This document shows positions 1 through 7,185 of a DNA stretch of 25,854 bases, one piece after another. Where the stretch lies: contig CAUGNQ010000026.1 in the NCBI GenBank assembly GCA_959600835.1, positions 1 to 25,854 on the forward strand. Reading direction: 5' to 3'. The notes beneath the pieces were generated by a model. It was not told where the DNA came from, made no database searches, and saw only the letters and a program-made list of their open reading frames with translations. Numbering within the stretch: position 1 is the first letter of the stretch; each line of letters starts with the position of its first letter. A program made the position numbers and the translations under genes. Origin of the DNA: an uncultured Collinsella sp. Lineage in GTDB: Bacteria > Actinomycetota > Coriobacteriia > Coriobacteriales > Coriobacteriaceae.

Positions 1-41
1 CGCTCTTTTACTCCCCCCCCATTATTTCGCTTGTTTTTTAT

Positions 42-65
42 AAAAAAAACCCCCGGCCCCGCCGG
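42..65 (-). terminator. Rho-independent terminator after asd
   Basis: Read on the minus strand, a 5-bp GC stem (CCGGC, loop GGG, GCCGG) is followed by GGG and then eight T. It starts 10 bases beyond the asd stop codon. The stem is short but very GC-rich and the T-tract is long, so termination of the leftward asd transcript is likely. Confidence 0.7.
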
Positions 66-75
66 ACAGGTCAAC

Positions 76-1101
76 CTACTCGCAGAGCAGCTTGGCGATC
101 TGGACGGCGTTGGTTGCCGCGCCCTTACGGATTTGGTCGCCGCAGCACCAGAAGGTGATGCCACGCGCGGCCTCGGGGTTCGAGATGTCGCGGCGCACGC
201 GACCGACCCAAATCAAATCCTGGTCGGACGTATCCATCGGCATGGGGAAGCGATCGTGCGCATCCTCGGCGCTCATGTCGTCAACCAGCTTCACGCCCGG
301 AGCGGCAGCCAGCGCAGCACGGGCCTCGTCAACCGTAATGTCGCGCTCAAACTCAAGCGTAATGCTCTCGGAGTGCGAGCGCAGCACGGGCACGCGCACG
401 CAGGTGCAGTTCACGCGCAGCTCGGGCAGGTGCATGATCTTGCGGCCCTCGTTTTGCAGCTTCATCTCCTCGGAGGTAAAGCCCTCCTCCTTGACGCCGC
501 CAATCTGCGGAATCAGGTTGCTCGCCAGCTGGGCGGCAAATGCGCGCGGCTCGGGAATCTCCTCGCCGCGGCCCAGGGCGGCCAGCTGAGCCTCGAGCTC
601 GGCCATACCGGGAGCGCCGGCACCCGAAGCCGCCTGATACGTGGAGACGATCATGCGCTTCACGCCGGCGAGCTGATGCAGCGGCCAGGTGGGAACCAGG
701 CCGATGATGGTCGCGCAGTTGGGATTGGCGATAAGGCCGTGATGCCACTTGATGTCGTCGGCATTGATCTCGGGCACGACCAGCGGCACCTCAGGATCCA
801 TGCGGAAGGCGTGGCTGTTGTCGACCACGACGGCGCCGCGCTTGACGGCCTCGGGCAGTAGCTCCTTCGCGATGTCGTCGCCGGCGGCTCCAAGCACAAT
901 GTCACAGCCCTCAAAGGCCTCGGGACAAGCCTCTTCGATCACGATCTGCTCGCCGCGGAACTCGACGGTCTTGCCCGCAGAACGCGCGCTCGCCAGCAGC
1001 TTGAGCTTGCCAACCGGGAACTCCTGCTCGTTGAGGCACTCGAGCATCTGGGTGCCCACGGCTCCCGTCGCGCCCAAAATAGCAACCGTGTACTGTTTCA
1101 T
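76..1101 (-). CDS. asd: Aspartate-semialdehyde dehydrogenase
   Basis: Cytoplasmic NADP-dependent enzyme that reduces aspartyl-4-phosphate to aspartate semialdehyde, the branch point to lysine, threonine and methionine. The protein has 341 residues, normal for the bacterial family. Visible marks are the N-terminal Rossmann motif GATGAVG (residues 10-16), the active-site cysteine in NPNCATI (Cys129), the substrate loop QAASGAGAPG and the RVPVLRSHSE segment with the catalytic histidine. The ATG at 1101 is preceded by AAGGGGGAAG. A longer ORF reaching 1191 adds 30 residues that do not belong to the family and overlap a probable promoter, so I reject it. It lies downstream of aspartate kinase on the same strand with a 173-base gap containing a palindromic repeat and a candidate promoter, so it may be both co-transcribed and independently transcribed. 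Confidence 0.95.
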   Translation of the reverse strand: MKQYTVAILGATGAVGTQMLECLNEQEFPVGKLKLLASARSAGKTVEFRGEQIVIEEACPEAFEGCDIVLGAAGDDIAKELLPEAVKRGAVVVDNSHAFRMDPEVPLVVPEINADDIKWHHGLIANPNCATIIGLVPTWPLHQLAGVKRMIVSTYQAASGAGAPGMAELEAQLAALGRGEEIPEPRAFAAQLASNLIPQIGGVKEEGFTSEEMKLQNEGRKIMHLPELRVNCTCVRVPVLRSHSESITLEFERDITVDEARAALAAAPGVKLVDDMSAEDAHDRFPMPMDTSDQDLIWVGRVRRDISNPEAARGITFWCCGDQIRKGAATNAVQIAKLLCE

Positions 1102-1165
1102 GCTTCCCCCTTTAAAGGTTGTGGCTATCGCCCGCACGCCAAGCAGGCCGGATATTCTTGCCCAG

Positions 1166-1202
1166 TTTATACAAGAACGGGGCGGATACAAAACCCGCCC
1201 CG
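1166..1202 (-). promoter_or_regulatory. Candidate asd promoter overlapped by a hairpin
   Basis: On the minus strand TTTTGT (1188-1193) and TATAAA (1166-1171) are separated by 16 bases, a plausible sigma-70 promoter 65 bases upstream of the asd ATG. A perfect 8-bp inverted repeat, CGGGGCGG/CCGCCCCG (1178-1185 and 1195-1202, 9-base loop), covers the -35 box and part of the spacer. It could be an operator, or a weak terminator for read-through from aspartate kinase; the downstream T-tract is poor. Confidence 0.4.
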
Positions 1203-1233
1203 TCGAAACGAAACCGAAACGAAACGCCCGGCA

Positions 1234-1263
1234 GTAGATTTTTGGGACATCCTAAAAATCTAC
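1234..1263. repeat. Near-perfect palindromic intergenic repeat, copy A
   Basis: A 13-bp stem with a 4-base loop. GTAGATTTTT (1234-1243) pairs with AAAAATCTAC (1254-1263), extended by GG/CC pairs and one G-T wobble around the loop ACAT. It lies 11 bases beyond the aspartate kinase stop codon. There is no T-tract, so it is not a standard terminator, but as RNA it would be a stable 3' end. A related sequence occurs at 20529-20554. Confidence 0.8.
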
Positions 1264-1274
1264 CGGGACGGAAA

Positions 1275-2663
1275 CTACTTGTGGAGTGCGGCCAGGGCAG
1301 GCTCGAGCGGCTCGGCGGGCTCCAGGTCGGAGACCTTCACGATGCCGTTCTCGTCGGAGAAGGCGCGGTAAATGGTCCGAATCGCCAGGTCGAAGTCCTT
1401 CTCCTCGACACCGATAATGATATTGATCTCGTCACAGCTCTGCGAAATCATGCGCACGCTCACGCCGGCCTGGCCGAGCATGCCAAACAGATGGCCCGAG
1501 ATACCTGCACGACCGCGCAGGTTACGACCGACGGTAGCAATAAGTGCCAGACCCTCAACGACCTCGATCTCGAGCGGCTCGACCTCCTGCTGGATGTCGC
1601 CCACAAGCGAGTACAGCGAATCGTGCACATCCTGCTCCTGCACCACGGCGCCAAAGCGGTCGACACCGGTGGGCATGTGCTCGACGGAAACGTCATAGCG
1701 CTCGAAGACCGAAAGCGCGCGGCGCATAAAGCCAACGCGGGGCTTGGTGCGGTCGCGGGCCACGTTGATGGCGACAAAACCGCGCTTGCCGGTCACACCG
1801 GTAATGATGGGCTCTGCCTCGCCCTCGTCAGCCGTCTCGCTAATGATGGTGCCGGGGTCCTGCGGCGCGTTGGTGTTCTTGATGACCAGCGGAATACCCG
1901 CCTCACGCACAGGGAACACGGCCTCCTCGTGCAGGACACTTGCGCCCATGTACGAAAGCTCTCGCAGCTCCTCGTAGGTAACGCGGGCGATGGGCTGAGC
2001 CTCGGGCACAATGCGCGGATCGGCAGAATAGAAGCCCGAAACGTCGGTCCAGTTCTCGTACAGATCGGCGCCTAGGCACTTGGCCAAGATCGAACCCGAG
2101 ATATCGCCGCCGCCGCGGTCGAGCAGCTTGATCTGGCCCTCTCGCGTCGCGCCGTAGAAACCGGGCATAACAAAGCCGCCCTGCTGGCCGTACTCCTGCA
2201 CCAGCTCGGAGGTGCGGTTCATGCTGAGCGTACCGTCATGATGGAACGCAACAACCGTCGCGGCATCCAGGAACGGCAGACCCAGGTACTCGGCCATCAG
2301 ACGGGCGGTAAAGTACTCGCCGCGGCTCACGAGTTCCTCGGTAGAGTAGCCACCCGAGCGGGCGCGCTCGGCAAAGGCCGCAAACTCCTCGCGGATGGGA
2401 TAGGTGAGCCCTAGCTCGTCAGCAATATCAAAGTAGCGCTGGCCGATGTCCTCGAGCAGCTCCTCGCATGACACGTGGTACTTGACGTGCGCGTTGACCA
2501 AGTAGAGCAGGTCGGTCACCTTGGTGTCGCCCTTAAAACGGCGACCGCAGGCAGAAACCACCACAAAACGGCGGGCCGGGTCGGCATCGACAATGGCCTT
2601 AATCTTCTTAAAGTGTTCGGCGTCGGCGACCGACGAGCCGCCAAACTTGGCAATCTTAATCAT
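1275..2663 (-). CDS. lysC: Aspartate kinase (monofunctional, two ACT domains)
   Basis: Cytoplasmic enzyme phosphorylating aspartate with ATP, the entry step to lysine, threonine and methionine. The 462 residues start with the amino-acid-kinase signature KFGGSS (residues 6-11). LDRGGGDISGS carries the nucleotide-site glycines, and the C-terminal third contains tandem ACT-type regulatory segments (for example RVGFMRRALSVFERYDVSVE and ATVGRNLRGRAGISGHLFGM). There is no fused homoserine dehydrogenase. The start is the ATG giving MIKIAKFGGSS; upstream AAAGG lies 14 bases away, so the ribosome site is weak. It is divergent from threonine synthase and upstream of asd. Feedback control by lysine and/or threonine is expected from the ACT domains, but which effector cannot be told from sequence. 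Confidence 0.95.
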   Translation of the reverse strand: MIKIAKFGGSSVADAEHFKKIKAIVDADPARRFVVVSACGRRFKGDTKVTDLLYLVNAHVKYHVSCEELLEDIGQRYFDIADELGLTYPIREEFAAFAERARSGGYSTEELVSRGEYFTARLMAEYLGLPFLDAATVVAFHHDGTLSMNRTSELVQEYGQQGGFVMPGFYGATREGQIKLLDRGGGDISGSILAKCLGADLYENWTDVSGFYSADPRIVPEAQPIARVTYEELRELSYMGASVLHEEAVFPVREAGIPLVIKNTNAPQDPGTIISETADEGEAEPIITGVTGKRGFVAINVARDRTKPRVGFMRRALSVFERYDVSVEHMPTGVDRFGAVVQEQDVHDSLYSLVGDIQQEVEPLEIEVVEGLALIATVGRNLRGRAGISGHLFGMLGQAGVSVRMISQSCDEINIIIGVEEKDFDLAIRTIYRAFSDENGIVKVSDLEPAEPLEPALAALHK

Positions 2664-2767
2664 GGGCTGGAGGTTACCTTTCTAAAAAGCCTCTGCGAAC
2701 CTACTTTGCGCGCTCTGATACCATGGTTTCACCGATTGGGACCAAGGCATCCGAGGAGCAGTGTTAT
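2664..2767. promoter_or_regulatory. Divergent control region, aspartate kinase / threonine synthase
   Basis: This 104-base gap must hold both outward promoters, unless transcription starts within the genes. I cannot pick a convincing -35/-10 pair on either strand. The rightward gene has a clear ribosome site GAGGAG (2753-2758), 9 bases from its ATG. No lysine riboswitch or leader peptide is recognisable, and the gap is too short for a full lysine riboswitch. Confidence 0.4.
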
Positions 2768-4285
2768 ATGGGAACTTATCATAGTACACGAGGACGCACT
2801 TTATCGTGCTCAAGTAAGGTGGCAATCCGTACCGGCATCGCTCCCGACGGGGGTTTGTTTGTCTCGGACGAGCTCGGCACCCAGCAGGTCGATATCAGCT
2901 CGCTTGCAGATAAATCGTACTTTGAAATCGCTCAAGATGTGTTGGGAATGTTACTGAATGATTACACGACCGAAGAAATTTCGGCGTGTGTCGACGAGGC
3001 ATACCGCGGCACGTTCGCGAGCAAAGAGGTCACGCCGCTCGTCAAACTCGACGCTGCGCCGGGCGCTGACGCCCCTCAGACCTATGTGATGGAGCTCTTT
3101 GGCGGCCCCACGAGTGCCTTTAAGGACGTCGCTCTGCAGATGCTCCCCCGCCTCATGGCCCGCACCTCCGCCAAGGACGGCGGCGCCGAGCGCATCATGA
3201 TCGTCACCGCCACGTCGGGCGACACGGGCAAGGCAGCACTCGCCGGTTTTGCCGATGCTCCGGGCACGGGCATTACCGTCTTTTATCCCGAGGGCAAGGT
3301 CAGCCGCGTCCAGAACCTGCAGATGTCCACGCAGGAGGGCGACAACGTCGCCGTCTGCGGTATCCGCGGCAACTTTGACGACGCCCAGAGCGCCGTCAAG
3401 CGCATCTTTGCCGATAAGGAGCTTGCCGAGCGCCTGGAGGCCGCTGGCACCGTGCTTTCGAGCGCCAACTCCATCAATGTCGGCCGTCTGGTGCCGCAGG
3501 TCGTCTACTACTTTGCCGCCTATGCGCAGTTGCTGCGCGCTGGCGCCATCGAGACCGGCGACGCCGTTGAGTTCTGCGTGCCGACCGGCAACTTTGGCGA
3601 TATCCTGGCCGGCTACTATGCCAAGCGCATGGGTCTGCCCATCGCCAAGCTCATCGTCGCGAGCGACAAGAACAACGTGCTCGCTGACTTCCTGACCACC
3701 GGCGTCTACGACCGCAACCGCCCGTTCTTCACGACCATCTCGCCGTCGATGGACATCCTCATCAGCTCCAACCTGGAGCGCATGCTCTACTTCCTGTCCG
3801 ACGGCGACTGCGAGCTCGTTGCCGGCCTTATGGAGCAGCTTGCCCAGACCGGCCGCTACGAAGTGCCCGCCGAGCTGCTGGCCAAGATCCAGAGCGTGTT
3901 TGGCTGCGGCTGGGCCAGCGAGAACGAGGTTCGCGCCGCCATCAAGAGCTGCTGGGATGCGAACGGCTACGTGATCGACCCGCACACCGCCTGCGGCTAT
4001 CACGTCTTTGAGCAGGTCGCTCCCGCCGAGGGCGCCAAGGCCCGCGTGTTGCTTTCGACCGCCAGCCCCTACAAGTTCCCGCGCGCCTGCTGCGGCGCCC
4101 TAGGCCTCGACGTTCCCGAGGATGATTTTGAGGCCATGCGCGTGCTCGAGCAGGCAACCAACACGGTCGCCCCAGCACAGCTCTCCGAGCTCGAGTCCAA
4201 GCCCGTCCGTTTCGAAGACGTCTGCGACGTCGATGAGATGGCCAGCTACGTCGAGTCTGCAGCAAAACGAATGAGCACCAACTAG
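2768..4285 (+). CDS. thrC: Threonine synthase
   Basis: PLP enzyme converting O-phosphohomoserine to threonine, the last step of the pathway. The 505-residue protein has the family opening MGTYHSTRG, the PLP lysine in FGGPTSAFKD (Lys119), the TSGDTGKAAL phosphate-binding stretch, and PTGNFGDILAGYYAKRMGLP, typical of the longer, fungal/E. coli-like threonine synthase class. The ATG at 2768 is chosen because GAGGAG lies 9 bases upstream and family members start at this point; the ATG at 2723 would add an unrelated 15-residue tail. It is followed by a strong terminator and, 203 bases on, by homoserine kinase, the enzyme that makes its substrate. Confidence 0.95.
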   Translation: MGTYHSTRGRTLSCSSKVAIRTGIAPDGGLFVSDELGTQQVDISSLADKSYFEIAQDVLGMLLNDYTTEEISACVDEAYRGTFASKEVTPLVKLDAAPGADAPQTYVMELFGGPTSAFKDVALQMLPRLMARTSAKDGGAERIMIVTATSGDTGKAALAGFADAPGTGITVFYPEGKVSRVQNLQMSTQEGDNVAVCGIRGNFDDAQSAVKRIFADKELAERLEAAGTVLSSANSINVGRLVPQVVYYFAAYAQLLRAGAIETGDAVEFCVPTGNFGDILAGYYAKRMGLPIAKLIVASDKNNVLADFLTTGVYDRNRPFFTTISPSMDILISSNLERMLYFLSDGDCELVAGLMEQLAQTGRYEVPAELLAKIQSVFGCGWASENEVRAAIKSCWDANGYVIDPHTACGYHVFEQVAPAEGAKARVLLSTASPYKFPRACCGALGLDVPEDDFEAMRVLEQATNTVAPAQLSELESKPVRFEDVCDVDEMASYVESAAKRMSTN

Positions 4286-4297
4286 ATTCCTTATTAA

Positions 4298-4329
4298 GCG
4301 CCGGCGAAAGCCGGCGCACCTTCTTTTAT
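4298..4329 (+). terminator. Rho-independent terminator after threonine synthase
   Basis: Perfect 8-bp stem GCGCCGGC/GCCGGCGC closed by a GAAA tetraloop, followed by ACC and TTCTTTT, 12 bases after the stop codon. It should stop or attenuate transcription before homoserine kinase. No clear promoter was found in the short gap that follows (4330-4363), so read-through may be needed for thrB. Confidence 0.85.
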
Positions 4330-4363
4330 CAGATAACCCCCGGGATGATGACGAACGCGCACA

Positions 4364-4475
4364 GCGTGCCTGGCTGTTTAGTTCGTCGCGAGTTCCGCAC
4401 GCAAAGGAAAGCACTTAATGTGCTTTCCGTCTTGCGCAGGACTGCCCGAGCAGCGAACTAAACAGCCAGGCACGC
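4364..4475. repeat. Long palindromic element E1, leader of homoserine kinase
   Basis: A perfect 22-bp inverted repeat (4364-4385 with 4454-4475) encloses a second hairpin: GGAAAGCAC/GTGCTTTCC (4406-4414 and 4420-4428, loop TTAAT), itself flanked by CGCAA/TTGCG (4400-4404 and 4432-4436) and a loose AGT..CC/GG..ACT pairing. The right arm ends one base before the thrB ribosome site AGGAGG (4477-4482). It resembles elements E2 and E3 in architecture and weakly in sequence (CCGCA followed by CGCAAAG on the plus strand). It could be a mobile palindromic element, a translation-control leader, or both. Confidence 0.85.
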
Positions 4476-4488
4476 CAGGAGGACTCAC

Positions 4489-5370
4489 ATGATCAAAATC
4501 ACCGTCCCAGCAACCAGCGCCAACCTAGGCATCGGCTACGATACCCTCGGCATGGCCGTCAGCCTCTACTCGCACTTCACCTTCGAGCGCGCCGACAAGC
4601 TCACCATCACGGGCTGCCCCGAGGAGTTCCAAAACGAGAATAACCTGGTCTATGTGAGCTTTGTCGATGCTCTGGCCGCCTGGGGCGAGCCGGCCTTCCC
4701 CGTCGCTATCGACATTCAGACCGACGTGCCCGTCGCCCGCGGCCTGGGTTCCAGCTCCACCTGCGTCGTCGCTGGCATCATGGCTGCCGCCGCGCTGACA
4801 GGCCACACCGTCGACCGCGCCGAGCTCGTCCGCATCGCCACCGAGGTCGAGGGCCATCCCGATAACGTCGCCCCCGCTATCCTGGGCGGCGCCGTCTGCT
4901 CCTTTACGCCGACCGATTCGCTGCCCCAGTGCCTGCGCTACGAGGTGAGCGATCGCTTGCGTTTTATTACTGTGATTCCACCCTACGAGGTACACACGAG
5001 CGAGGCGCGCAAGGTCGTACCGCAGGAGATTCCGCTCTCCACCGCCGTGTGGCAAATGGGCCGCATCGCCGGCATGACGCGCGGCCTGGAGACCGGCGAC
5101 CTTGACCTGATTGCCGCCGCCAACGACGACCGCATCCAGGAGCCCTATCGCCGCCGTCTCATCCCCGACTACAACGCCGTGCGCGACACCTGCCTTAACG
5201 GCGGCGCCAAGACCATCTGGATCAGTGGTTCGGGCTCGACCCTCATGGCCGTAACCGACGACACCATCGTGGCAAAGTTCCTGCAGGTCAAGCTGCTCGA
5301 GCAGTTCCCCAAATGCGACACGCACATTCTGACGTGCGACACCGAGGGCGCTCAAATCGAGTACCTGTAG
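4489..5370 (+). CDS. thrB: Homoserine kinase
   Basis: GHMP-family kinase making O-phosphohomoserine from homoserine and ATP, in the cytoplasm. The 293 residues match the usual length of about 290-310. It opens with VPATSANLGIGYDTLGMAVS, carries the GHMP ATP motif PVARGLGSSST (residues 81-91), and EVEGHPDNVAPAILGG, and ends with a C-terminal motif around WISGSGSTLMA. The ATG is preceded by AGGAGG with 6-base spacing. Its 5' leader is the long palindrome E1, whose right arm abuts the ribosome site, and another palindrome (E2) follows the stop codon by 26 bases. Together with thrC it completes homoserine-to-threonine conversion; homoserine dehydrogenase must be encoded elsewhere. Confidence 0.95.
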   Translation: MIKITVPATSANLGIGYDTLGMAVSLYSHFTFERADKLTITGCPEEFQNENNLVYVSFVDALAAWGEPAFPVAIDIQTDVPVARGLGSSSTCVVAGIMAAAALTGHTVDRAELVRIATEVEGHPDNVAPAILGGAVCSFTPTDSLPQCLRYEVSDRLRFITVIPPYEVHTSEARKVVPQEIPLSTAVWQMGRIAGMTRGLETGDLDLIAAANDDRIQEPYRRRLIPDYNAVRDTCLNGGAKTIWISGSGSTLMAVTDDTIVAKFLQVKLLEQFPKCDTHILTCDTEGAQIEYL

Positions 5371-5396
5371 CGCCCTGCCTCATTGCTCTCACCGGC

Positions 5397-5507
5397 CCCC
5401 TTGGGGCTTCCCCTGAAAACGTCCTCGATCATGAATTGCCCCGTCGTGCGCGTCGCGCGGCGGGGCCAAGGGAGCTGCGGATTGTTTTCAGGGGAAGCCC
5501 CAAGGGG
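5397..5507. repeat. Long palindromic element E2, 3' of homoserine kinase
   Basis: Perfect 24-bp inverted repeat (5397-5420 with 5484-5507) enclosing GCCCCG/CGGGGC (5438-5443 and 5461-5466) with a GCGCGTCGCGCGGCGG tip. Reading in the thrB direction, the left inner part is AAAACGTCCTCGATCATG and the right inner part CTGCGGATTGTTTT. The same blocks occur, in the same orientation relative to the upstream gene, in element E3. There is no T-tract, so a simple terminator role is unlikely. The arms also contain internal CCCC/GGGG self-complementarity. Confidence 0.9.
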
Positions 5508-5573
5508 ACCTGCGCAGCCTCGACAGGATAATCGCATTCGCTGATTTAATTATCGCCCGATTCGCGGCGCAAT

Positions 5574-5837
5574 CTATTTATCTCCGCTGCTCAGAACCGC
5601 CTCAAGTCTTTGCACGAGAACTCCGACGGTAATTCCAAGTGCCTCTGCATAGGCGAACTGCTCATAAACCCTAAGACTGCGTTCCCCGGTTTCGACTTTC
5701 GAGATGAACGACTGAGGTACCCTCAGTTTCTTTGCGAGTTCAACCTGAGTGATACCTTGTTCCCGACGAATCTGGGAGAGGCATTTTCCGCATGTCCTAT
5801 TAGCATCAACGTTCATACCGTTTACGCTATATTCCAT
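5574..5837 (-). CDS. Small XRE-family HTH regulator
   Basis: 87-residue DNA-binding protein consisting of little more than one lambda-repressor-type helix-turn-helix (LSQIRREQGITQVELAKKLR, then VPQSFISKVETGERSL). Such proteins usually repress their own and a neighbouring gene. The ATG at 5837 is the best start, with GGGA about 10 bases upstream; a TTG at 5852 or ATG at 5816 are alternatives. A 23-base palindrome (5842-5864) overlaps the ribosome site, which suggests autoregulation. It is divergent from the membrane protein gene at 5940 and is likely its regulator (inference). Its surroundings are visibly more AT-rich than the flanking housekeeping genes. Confidence 0.85.
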   Translation of the reverse strand: MEYSVNGMNVDANRTCGKCLSQIRREQGITQVELAKKLRVPQSFISKVETGERSLRVYEQFAYAEALGITVGVLVQRLEAVLSSGDK

Positions 5838-5841
5838 TTTG

Positions 5842-5864
5842 ATATATCCCAAACTAGGATATAT
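5842..5864. promoter_or_regulatory. Palindromic operator candidate for the XRE regulator
   Basis: Perfect inverted repeat ATATATCC (5842-5849) / GGATATAT (5857-5864) with a 7-base spacer, directly upstream of the regulator's ATG and inside the 102-base divergent gap shared with the membrane protein gene. Size and symmetry suit an XRE dimer. No binding evidence. Confidence 0.6.
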
Positions 5865-5939
5865 TCATGTGAGTATCTGTTTCACTTATCGCAATTGTTC
5901 GCATCGCACATTTGAAACGAGAGAGGGGACTCGATAAGC

Positions 5940-6953
5940 ATGGATGACGAGATGAAAGAGCCCAATAGTGAGCAAACGCCCAGTGCATCTGATGAACAGA
6001 AGCCGAATATCGAAGGGAAGCAGGTTTCTGATGGTGCTGACGACACCACCTCCCCTGACGATCGATCATCAAATGAAGACGGTGCCACATGCAATAAGGA
6101 AGAGGACGATTCACTTCTAACGAGTGCCATTAACAAACTTGGTGGTAATAAACGAGCGGCTATCGCAACTGCTGCGATAGTTGCCGTCATCTTCTGCTTA
6201 CCCATGCTGTTTCCTCAAATGTTTTGCACCCACAAACTTTGGACCAATGCGAGCTGTACAAGCCCTCGCACCTGTAAAAGTTGCGGCAAAACCGAGGGGG
6301 AACCGCTCGGACATGAATGGGAAGAAGCAACGTGCACGGTTCCGAAGACCTGTCAACGCTGTGGTAAAACCGATGGAAAACCCCTTGGGCATCAACCGGG
6401 CTCGTGGACTACCGAAGTTGACTACGTAGACGCCACCTCAAAGGAAATACGAGAATGCGAAAAATGCGGAGAGGTCGTTGACACTCGTAACGAAAAGGAA
6501 ATTACTTCCTTTCTTGGCGACGGATCGTTTTCAATTTCACCTGAAGGCTTTATTGAACGACTTAACGAGGAATTCTCCAATATCCCCAATTGCAGCAGTA
6601 TGAAGGCGAGTTACGAGCTAGACGATAGCGGCACGGGACTCGAGCTTCAGATAAAAAATGGCTCTACGCTTGCCGGTATTGGAGGCTTTTTCTCGGACTC
6701 GAGCAGTCAACTGCTATTCAGCTATCTTGGATTCGAAAACTGCTTCAAAAACATAGTCATGTACTTCGAAAACTCCGACTATGCCGCGGCGACAGCATTG
6801 GCAACTATACAAGCAATCGATCCAACACTTTCGTTTTCAGACGCCAAGGAAGTTGGTGCTGCGTGCGTAGATACGCCAACTGTCAAAAATGGAATTACGT
6901 ACGCAATCGTAGCTTCGAATGGAGAGTACTGGCTAAGCGCTCGAATTGAATAA
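5940..6953 (+). CDS. Membrane-anchored protein with zinc-ribbon-like repeats, unknown function
   Basis: 337 residues. The N-terminal ~70 residues are acidic, Ser/Asp/Glu-rich and probably disordered and cytoplasmic. One hydrophobic segment spans about residues 72-95, preceded by KR. The following part has two cysteine repeats: C106...C112-x2-C115 ending GEPLGH125, and C132...C138-x2-C141 ending GKPLGH151. A third CxxC lies at 173/176. This repeat style (C-x2-C-G-K-T-x-G-x-P-L-G-H) is seen in surface proteins of gut Firmicutes and Actinobacteria and may bind zinc. The C-terminal ~150 residues are a soluble domain I do not recognise. GAGGGG lies about 11 bases before the ATG. It is probably controlled by the divergent XRE gene. 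No enzyme motif is visible. Confidence 0.8.
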   Translation: MDDEMKEPNSEQTPSASDEQKPNIEGKQVSDGADDTTSPDDRSSNEDGATCNKEEDDSLLTSAINKLGGNKRAAIATAAIVAVIFCLPMLFPQMFCTHKLWTNASCTSPRTCKSCGKTEGEPLGHEWEEATCTVPKTCQRCGKTDGKPLGHQPGSWTTEVDYVDATSKEIRECEKCGEVVDTRNEKEITSFLGDGSFSISPEGFIERLNEEFSNIPNCSSMKASYELDDSGTGLELQIKNGSTLAGIGGFFSDSSSQLLFSYLGFENCFKNIVMYFENSDYAAATALATIQAIDPTLSFSDAKEVGAACVDTPTVKNGITYAIVASNGEYWLSARIE

Positions 6954-7035
6954 TTATCTTTGATTACTAAATTCAGACGCCTCTTACTCGCGACATATTA
7001 AAACTCAACCCCTGGCAGCATCGTCAATCGAAAAT

Positions 7036-7067
7036 TGCCCCGCCGAGCACTTTAGCTTGGCGGGGCA
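7036..7067. terminator. Bidirectional terminator
   Basis: TGCCCCGCCGAGC pairs with GCTTGGCGGGGCA (13 bp with one wobble, 6-base loop). It is followed by TTT on the plus strand and by AATTTT on the minus strand. It sits between two convergent genes: the membrane protein (ends 6953) and the leftward HTH gene (ends 7186). A second, weaker inverted repeat ATTGCTC/GAGCAAT (7142-7148 and 7161-7167) lies closer to the latter. Confidence 0.8.
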
Positions 7068-7185
7068 TTTCAATACGTAGGCGGATTTTGATACCTAGAA
7101 GGCCCGCATGCCCCCACTAGGCAGCCGGCTTCGCTGCTCAAATTGCTCGAGCTGCAACTTGAGCAATCAGCGGCCAGCATCTCTT

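Noticed and set aside
2664..2767. Possible lysine riboswitch or attenuator peptide before aspartate kinase
   Set aside because: Only about 100 bases are available, with no run of Lys or Thr codons and no recognisable riboswitch core.
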